A stretch of DNA of 10,746 nt from Gemmatimonadota bacterium (GTDB lineage Bacteria > Gemmatimonadota > Gemmatimonadetes > Gemmatimonadales > Gemmatimonadaceae), in the NCBI GenBank assembly GCA_003142495.1, contig PLMM01000114.1:1-10746 (forward strand), in the 5' to 3' direction. Positions within the stretch are counted from its first letter, which is position 1, and each line of letters opens with the position of its first letter. A program made the translations under genes and the position numbers. Below, piece after piece: positions 6,093-10,746 of the stretch. The notes beneath the pieces are model-generated. The model was not told the DNA's origin, searched no databases, and worked only from the letters and a program-made list of their open reading frames with translations.

Positions 6093-6731
6093 ATGTATCA
6101 TGTGAGGCTGGCTGTCGCGATCGCGTGCGGACTCGTGGCATCCAGCGTGCAACTCGCGGCTCAGGGGTTCGACGGTGTGATGTGGTTCTCCGAGTACAAG
6201 GAGCATTTGGGTTTGGACACCCTCACCCAGTCGACGAAGGGAACGAAAACGCGTTTTGGAACCGCGAATCAAATGGCGCTCGTGTCGAATGGCACCATCT
6301 GGTTCAACACCATTCCGGAGCAGAAGAAGTACGTCATCGCGCACGACTTCCCGGCGCAGCCAGGCAAAGAAAATCCGGGGAAGCCCGTCAAGACCGGAAA
6401 GACCGAGACCGTTCTGGGGATTCCTTGCGAGTACTGGCACTTCGATGTTGCGGATCTCAATGGGGCGAAGCACGTCGGCGACGCGTGCCTCGCGAAAGGA
6501 GCTGGACTCATGGTGGGCCGGCTGCCGAACATCGGTGAGGTGTTCGGCCCTGCGGGGATCGCGTACCTTCACACGCGCGGAACCGACGTGGGAGTGATGA
6601 AGGTCGTCATCGATGGAAAGGTCGTGCTCGAGGCGATCAAGAAGCAGCCCGGCTCACTTCCCGATGCGCTGTTCGTCTGGCCGGCGGATTACACACCGGG
6701 GACCATGGCGAACGTGTTCAGCCACCACTGA
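6093..6731 (+). CDS. Exported DUF4412-like protein, copy 2
   Basis: The 212-residue product begins MYHVRLAVAIACGLVASS and continues to a signal-peptidase-like site after LAAQ (about residue 24). Its mature N-terminus GFDGVMWFSEY parallels copy 1. Shared blocks in the same order are T-Q-x-T-K-G-x-K-x-R-F (45-55), E-Q-K-K-Y (76-80), K-T-G-K-T-E-T-V-L-G-I-P-C (100-112), Y-W-H-F (114-117), G-D-A-C-L-A-K-G-A-G-L-M (129-140), V-G-V-M-K-V (166-171) and L-P-D-A-L-F (189-194). C112 and C132 match C119 and C139 of copy 1. The central region is more divergent: the D-G-T-T-R-L-I-L-L stretch of copy 1 is only poorly retained, and the Met-rich C-terminal tail is replaced by one ending FSHH. The two copies therefore probably bind different things. 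Ligand and role are unknown. Its stop lies 4 nt from the convergent ABC permease stop. Confidence 0.85.
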   Translation: MYHVRLAVAIACGLVASSVQLAAQGFDGVMWFSEYKEHLGLDTLTQSTKGTKTRFGTANQMALVSNGTIWFNTIPEQKKYVIAHDFPAQPGKENPGKPVKTGKTETVLGIPCEYWHFDVADLNGAKHVGDACLAKGAGLMVGRLPNIGEVFGPAGIAYLHTRGTDVGVMKVVIDGKVVLEAIKKQPGSLPDALFVWPADYTPGTMANVFSHH

Positions 6732-6735
6732 GCGA

Positions 6736-7533
6736 TCATCCTCCCGCACTCGTATAGCGCTTGAGCGCGACTCGCCACAGCACGCGACTCGCGCCAAGCG
6801 CGGCTACTCCGACCGCCGCCGCCCACGTAGCAAGCGCGGGATTGAGCCGGCCCGTGAGCGCCGACGCAGGGATGGTCGTGGTCCACGCGATCGGGATGAG
6901 ATAGACGAAGAGGAAGCGCAGCGCTCCCGGGTACGCACTCACCGGGTAGCGCGCCGCCTCGAACACGGCGTCGAAGAGCGCCGCCATGTTCTCCACCGCC
7001 ACGAACCAGAAGGCGAGGCTCATCAGCGTTACCCAGATCGCGTACACCACCGCGATCGCGACCGCGAACGTCACCGCAAACGCTAGCAGCTCCCACGCGC
7101 TGATCGCGCGCCCCGTCTGCACGAACGCGTAGCCGGACACCGCGAGCCCGAGCATGACGTCGGCGAGGCGCCACACATCGAGTCGTCGAAAGGAGACGTA
7201 AAACTGGGCGTCGACGGGGCGCACGAGTACGAGGTCGAGCGCTCCGCTGCGCACATCCGTTGGCAGGTGCCCAATGCCTGGGCGCAGCACCGTCTCGACC
7301 ACGCCGGCGAGCGCATTGAAAATTCCGAGGAGCACGACGACGTCCCAGTAGCCCCAACCACCGAGCTGCGGCGTGTGGCGGAAGAAGAGCGACACAGTGA
7401 GCATCGCCATCACGAGCCAGAAGATCGTGCCGAGCAGGCTCGCGACGAAGTTGCCGCGATACTGCAGCTCCTCGAGCCAGTTGAGCTGCCAGAACGCGCG
7501 CAGCACGATCATCGCACGAGTGAAGCGCGTCAT
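6736..7533 (-). CDS. ABC-2-type transporter permease (second permease)
   Basis: The true start is the ATG at 7533-7531, which overlaps the upstream permease stop as ATGA; this gives 265 residues beginning MTRFTRAMIVLRAFWQLNWL. The open frame extends further upstream but there only mirrors the other permease gene. About six hydrophobic segments are visible, including FVASLLGTIFWLVMAMLTVS, LLAFAVTFAVAIAVVYAIWV and a C-terminal pair around FLFVYLIPIAWTTTIPASAL and LATWAAAVGVAALGASRVLW. The amphipathic N-terminus and R-x-G-x-L-D-L-V-L-V-R-P-V motif near residue 110 are typical of the ABC-2 permease group once called DUF990 (ABC2_membrane_6). With the adjacent permease and ATPase it should form an inner-membrane exporter. 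The substrate is unknown. Confidence 0.88.
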   Translation of the reverse strand: MTRFTRAMIVLRAFWQLNWLEELQYRGNFVASLLGTIFWLVMAMLTVSLFFRHTPQLGGWGYWDVVVLLGIFNALAGVVETVLRPGIGHLPTDVRSGALDLVLVRPVDAQFYVSFRRLDVWRLADVMLGLAVSGYAFVQTGRAISAWELLAFAVTFAVAIAVVYAIWVTLMSLAFWFVAVENMAALFDAVFEAARYPVSAYPGALRFLFVYLIPIAWTTTIPASALTGRLNPALATWAAAVGVAALGASRVLWRVALKRYTSAGG

Positions 7534-8360
7534 CCGCCCACCGCGCCGTAGTGTCTGCGTCCGCGCGTCCATACTACGAGATAGAGCGCGAGCCAGATTG
7601 CGAGCCAGATCGCCTGGCCCGCGAAGCCGCGTAGGTATTGCTCGCTCGTCGTCACCGCGCCGGTGAGGATCTCGACCGGGAACGACAGCACGTACGGAAA
7701 CCACAAATACTCGGCGACGTGCGCCACGCGCGGTGGCAGCAGCGAGAGCGGCGCGATGCGACCGGAGAGAAAGAGCGAGAGCCCGAACTGCAACTCAACC
7801 AACGCCGTCGCGCGCGTGGTCCAGAAGGCGAGCAGTCCGGTGGCGTAGCCGTTCAAGAAGCGGATCGCGGCAGCGAGCACGATCGCGATGATCGCGAGCG
7901 ACCATCGCCCGGGCTCGAATGGAATCCGCACCGCGGGCCAGAAGAGCGACGCGATGATCCACATCGTGAGAATGATCGTCGCGGTCGGAGTCTTGTACGC
8001 TACGTTGTCGGCGATCGCTTCGTGAATCGGCGCGATTGGGCGGGTGAGCCGATGATTCATCTCGCCTTCGCGAATCCAGCGGTCGATGTTCCAGGCGTCC
8101 CACGACAGTGTGGCCTGATTCACCAGCGCGACGCCGAAGAAGTAGCGCGCAAAATCCTCGCGCGTGTAGCCGTCGACCGCGCCGCCGGCGGCGATCGACC
8201 ACCAGATGCCGAGCGAGATGATCGGTTCGGTGACTCCCCAGATCAGCCAGATCGCGATCGACGCGCGATACTGCAGGTCGACGAGAAACGCCGAGCGCAT
8301 GAGCTCCGCGTACTGGTCGCGAAAGGTCGCGAACGGGGTGCGCGATGAGGCGGGGCTCAC
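7530..8360 (-). CDS. ABC-2-type transporter permease (first permease)
   Basis: The 276-residue product starts at a GTG (8360-8358) that overlaps the ATPase stop as GTGA, so the three ABC genes are translationally linked. Hydrophobic segments include IAIWLIWGVTEPIISLGIWW (about 35-54), ATIILTMWIIASLFW, WSLAIIAIVLAAAIRFLNGY, LQFGLSLFLSGRIAPLSLLP and AIWLAIWLALYLVVW. The central cytoplasmic motif E-G-E-M-N-H-R-L-T-R-P-I-A-P-I-H corresponds to the L-x-R-P-x-x-P coupling region seen in the DUF990-type ABC-2 permeases; the partner permease has G-A-L-D-L-V-L-V-R-P-V at the matching place. The length is normal for the family. It most likely pairs with the downstream permease as a heterodimer. Confidence 0.88.
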   Translation of the reverse strand: MSPASSRTPFATFRDQYAELMRSAFLVDLQYRASIAIWLIWGVTEPIISLGIWWSIAAGGAVDGYTREDFARYFFGVALVNQATLSWDAWNIDRWIREGEMNHRLTRPIAPIHEAIADNVAYKTPTATIILTMWIIASLFWPAVRIPFEPGRWSLAIIAIVLAAAIRFLNGYATGLLAFWTTRATALVELQFGLSLFLSGRIAPLSLLPPRVAHVAEYLWFPYVLSFPVEILTGAVTTSEQYLRGFAGQAIWLAIWLALYLVVWTRGRRHYGAVGG

Positions 8361-9403
8361 GGTGGCGCGCGCTGGACGTCGGTGCGCACCGTGTCTTCCT
8401 CCGCATCCTGCTCCGTCTCGCCGAACGCGATCCGAATGACCTCTTCGATCGGTGGGTCCTGAATCGAGAGGTCGGCGACGTCGAGATCGGTGAGTAGCCG
8501 CGTGCTCGCTGCGGTCGCGGTCTCGCGCGGCACCTCGAGCGTCGCGCGCGGCGGCGCGTAGTGCGCGACGGTGCCGTACTCCTCGAGCCGCGCGCGGGAA
8601 ACCGTTTCCGACAGCACGAGCTCGATTCGCTTGATCGGCGCAATCCGCGCGACGAGCTCCGACAGCTCGCCATCATATAGTAGGCGGCCGCGATTGATGA
8701 TCAGCACGCGCGACGCGAGCGCCGTGACATCCGCCATGTAGTGCGACGTGAGCAGGATCGTTGCGCCGTGTCGCCGGCGGTACTCGCCCAGGAAGGTGCG
8801 AATGGTTTGCTGCGCCTCGAGATCGAGGCCGAGCGTGGGCTCGTCGAGGAAGAGCACCTCGGGCTGATGCAGCAGCGCCGCCGCGAGCTCGCACTTCATG
8901 CGCTCGCCGAGCGAAAGCTGCCGCACGGGCTTGTCGATCAGGTCGCCGAGGAGGAGCAGCTCGACAAGTTCGGCGCGTCGCGTCGTATAGTCGGCGAGAG
9001 AAACGCCGTAGATGGCGCGATTGAGGCGAAAGGTCTCCTCGGGCGGAAGATCCCAGAGCAGCTGCTGCTTGTTCCCGAGCACGAAGGCTATTCGCTGCCG
9101 AAACGGATTTCCGCCGCTCCACGGATCGTACCCCGCCACCTGGGCCTTTCCCGCGGTGGGGAAGAGGAGGCCGGTGAGCATCTTGAGCGTGGTAGTCTTC
9201 CCGGCGCCGTTCGGGCCGAGGAAGGCGACGGCGTCGCCGCGCTCGATGGAAAAGGAGACGTTGTCCACCGCGCGAACCTGGCGATAGCGCGGGCGCGCGA
9301 GCGCGGCGAGCGCACCCTTGATCCCGGGATCGCGTACCTTAACATCGTACGTCTTGCTCAACTCGGTCGCGACGATTGCACTCGGCATCGGGGAAAGATG
9401 CAT
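8357..9403 (-). CDS. ABC transporter ATP-binding protein of an ABC-2 exporter
   Basis: The 348-residue product contains every ABC ATPase element: Walker A GPNGAGKTT (63-71), Q-loop region around LGNKQQLLWDLPPEETF (109-125), signature LSLGERMK (163-170), Walker B VLFLDEPTLGLD (183-194) and H-loop histidine H221 (LLTSHYMAD). It hydrolyses ATP to drive the two permeases encoded next. The insertion between the first strands (KVRDPGIKGALAALARPRYR) and the C-terminal accessory domain of about 100 residues are typical of the uncharacterised exporters grouped as COG4586 with COG4587 and COG3694 permeases (assigned from memory). The start could be the ATG at 9403 or one at 9388 (MPSAIVATELSKTY); neither has a clear SD, and the shorter form fits usual family length well. 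The C-terminal tail is acidic. Confidence 0.92.
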   Translation of the reverse strand: MHLSPMPSAIVATELSKTYDVKVRDPGIKGALAALARPRYRQVRAVDNVSFSIERGDAVAFLGPNGAGKTTTLKMLTGLLFPTAGKAQVAGYDPWSGGNPFRQRIAFVLGNKQQLLWDLPPEETFRLNRAIYGVSLADYTTRRAELVELLLLGDLIDKPVRQLSLGERMKCELAAALLHQPEVLFLDEPTLGLDLEAQQTIRTFLGEYRRRHGATILLTSHYMADVTALASRVLIINRGRLLYDGELSELVARIAPIKRIELVLSETVSRARLEEYGTVAHYAPPRATLEVPRETATAASTRLLTDLDVADLSIQDPPIEEVIRIAFGETEQDAEEDTVRTDVQRAPP

Positions 9404-9409
9404 CGTGCT

Positions 9410-9419
9410 CGGGCGCCCG
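9410..9419. promoter_or_regulatory. 10-nt perfect palindrome between divergent genes
   Basis: CGGGCGCCCG lies 7 nt upstream of the outer ABC ATPase start and about 40 nt upstream of the short plus-strand ORF. It is perfectly self-complementary. It could be an operator for either gene, but GC-rich palindromes of this length are common in such DNA. Confidence 0.2.
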
Positions 9420-9459
9420 GGCTATCCCGAACTCATACTCGCGCGGGGAGATGCGTCGT

Positions 9460-9657
9460 ATGCTCTACATGATCATGGAGTGCGACGACCGAGCGCTCCT
9501 CGACGCGTGGATGGCGCAGTGGTCCGATGTCATCGACTTCGAGGTGGAGAAGGTGATGACGTCCGCCAACGCGGTGGCTGCGATCACTCCGTCGCTACGC
9601 TCCCGCCGCCTCGACCAGCGCCGCAACCTCTCTCACCTTCGGCGACACAATCGGTGA
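9460..9657 (+). CDS. Short DUF3303-like protein, probably lacking the N-terminal half
   Basis: A GGGGAG tract at 9445-9450 stands 9 nt before the ATG at 9460, giving a 65-residue product (an ATG at 9451 would add three). Residues 1-41 (MLYMIMECDDRALLDAWMAQ, then W-S-D-V-I-D-F-E-V-E-K-V-M-T-S-A-N-A-V-A-A) closely resemble, from memory, the C-terminal half of small DUF3303-type proteins, whose pattern is M-E-x-D-D-R-A-L-L-x-x-W-x-x-x-W-x-D-L-V-D-F-E-V. The usual N-terminal strand and helix are absent. No trace of them is visible upstream, where the ABC ATPase begins on the other strand. After ITPSL the last residues are Arg-rich and are encoded antisense to the threonine synthase tail, so they look like read-through beyond a lost stop. 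Function is unknown; it may be a natural short variant or a decaying gene. Confidence 0.55.
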   Translation: MLYMIMECDDRALLDAWMAQWSDVIDFEVEKVMTSANAVAAITPSLRSRRLDQRRNLSHLRRHNR

Positions 9658-10746
9658 GTCCGCGATCGATCCGCTGATCGCGTCGAGCGTCTTGAGCCCG
9701 TTGCCCGTGATGCACAGCACTCAATCGTCATCCTTCCCGAAACGCCCCTGCCCGGCCAGCGCCAACGCGCCCGCGAGCGTCGCGCCGCCCGCCGTCTCGG
9801 TGAAGATACCCGTGGTCTCGGCAAGCAAACGAATCGCCGCGATGATGCTCTCGTCGCTCACCGCCGCGGACCAGCCGCCGGTGCCGCGCATCGCGCGCGC
9901 CGCGAACACGCCGTCCGCCGGATTGCCGATCGCGATCGACTTCGCGATCGTGTTCGGCACCTGCGGAACGATCGTCTCACCGCCGCTCTCCACGAGCCGC
10001 GTGATCGGCGAGCACCCCGATGCCTGCGCGCCATACAGCCTCGGCGCCTCATCGCTCACGAGCCCCGCATCGCGAAGCTCGCCGAATGCCTTGTGCAGCT
10101 TCGTCAGCAGCGAGCCACCTGCCATCGGCACCACCACCGCCGTCGGCAACCGCCAGCCGAGCTGCTCGGCGATCTCGAAGCCCATCGTCTTCGAGCCCTC
10201 ACCATAGTAGCCGCGCAGATTCACGTTCACGATTCCCCAGCCGAATCGGTCGGCGAGCTGCACGCAGAGACGATTCACATCATCGTAGTGGCCACGGACG
10301 CGGACGAGATTCGGACCGTAGACCGCAGTGCCGAGCACCTTCGCCTGCTCGAGATTGTCGGGGATGAAGATCCAGGCGGGAAGTCCGGCGCGCGCCGCCT
10401 GCGCCGCCACCGCGTTCGCGAGATTTCCCGTCGACGCGCAGCCTACCGTGTCGAGGCCCAGCGCCACCGCGGCGTTGATCGCCGATGCGACGACGCGATC
10501 CTTGAACGACAGCGATGGATGCGACACCGCATCGTTCTTGATCCACAGCTTGGCGACGCCGAGCTTGTCCGCGAGCCGCGGCGCATCGACCAGCGGCGTG
10601 AAGCCCGTGTCCTGCGAGAGCGTGGGCGTTCCCTCGAAGGGCAGCCACTCGCGGTAGCGCCACATCGACGGCGCGCGCGCGGCGATCTCTGCACGACTCG
10701 GGAAGCGTCGGGCCGTCGGATACATCGGCTCGAGCGGGCCGAGGCA
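9595..10746 (-). pseudogene. thrC: Threonine synthase, 5' end outside the window, interrupted by an in-frame TGA
   Basis: The minus strand encodes a PLP-dependent threonine synthase, which converts O-phosphohomoserine to threonine. The first seven codons in the window (CLGPLEP) belong to the family's N-terminal segment, so the true start lies beyond the right edge. PSMWRYREWLPF and TGFTPLVDA follow. The PLP lysine sits in HPSLSFKDR (codon 10503-10501), and phosphate-binding ASTGNLANA and VVVPMAGGSLLTKLH come after. The frame stops at TGA 9723-9721 after GRFGKDDD. The codons beyond it, 9720 to 9598, stay open for 41 residues beginning VLCITGNGLKTLDAI, which is the conserved C-terminal core, and end at TAG 9597-9595. 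The protein made to the TGA would lack that core. A sequencing error, a recent nonsense mutation or read-through are all possible; if the TGA is an error, this is an ordinary thrC. Confidence 0.9.
9721..9723 (-). other. In-frame TGA inside the threonine synthase frame
   Basis: The codon order on the minus strand is GAC GAT TGA GTG CTG TGC ATC ACG GGC. TGA is one substitution from TGC, TGT, TGG, CGA and GGA. The sequence on both sides stays in one frame, so a substitution, not an indel, explains the interruption. Confidence 0.85.

Noticed and set aside
9680..9723. Selenocysteine insertion at the threonine synthase TGA
   Set aside because: No clear SECIS-type hairpin is visible right after the TGA, and I know of no selenocysteine threonine synthase; kept only as a remote alternative in the finding.

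Overview
The window looks like chromosomal DNA from a GC-rich Gram-negative bacterium. The outer-membrane TonB-dependent receptor, the lipoprotein-type signals and the exported proteins support a diderm cell. The following style points toward Gemmatimonadota, but this is inference without a search: two adjacent DUF4412-type exported proteins, a receptor whose mature N-terminus carries a D-S-[VI]-A-R-R repeat, GTG and TTG starts with weak Shine-Dalgarno (SD) sequences, and very tight gene packing. No rRNA, tRNA, CRISPR array, insertion sequence or prophage gene was seen.

Layout from left to right. (1) 1-465, minus strand: the N-terminal 155 codons of a probable lipoprotein that runs off the left edge. 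(2) 466-777: a 312-nt gene-free divergent leader with two short inverted repeats. (3) 778-4175, plus strand: ECF sigma factor, overlapping zinc-binding anti-sigma factor with a membrane segment and EF-hand-like loops, then a TonB-dependent receptor. This is a plausible signalling and uptake operon. (4) 4179-5185, minus strand: an exported HNH-type nuclease followed through an ATGA overlap by a 105-residue protein of unknown function. It converges on the receptor gene with 3 nt between stops. (5) 5303-6731, plus strand: two paralogous DUF4412-like exported proteins, with what looks like the C-terminal remnant of a third copy between them. (6) 6736-9403, minus strand: a three-gene ABC-2-type exporter (ATPase, permease, permease) with 4-nt overlaps at both junctions. 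It converges on the DUF4412 pair with 4 nt between stops. (7) 9460-9657, plus strand: a short DUF3303-like ORF. (8) 9595-10746, minus strand: threonine synthase, cut by the right edge and interrupted by an in-frame TGA at 9721-9723.

The most notable point is the threonine synthase. The reading frame beyond the TGA is intact for 41 codons, carries the conserved LCITGNGLKT core and ends at its own TAG. The gene is therefore either freshly broken, a sequencing or assembly error, or read through. Other points of interest are the anti-sigma factor with candidate calcium-binding loops outside the membrane, a receptor next to it that lacks the usual N-terminal signalling domain, and the DUF4412 duplication with a relic. 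I did not find a convincing wholly new multi-gene system; most of the window is recognisable housekeeping, transport and envelope functions.
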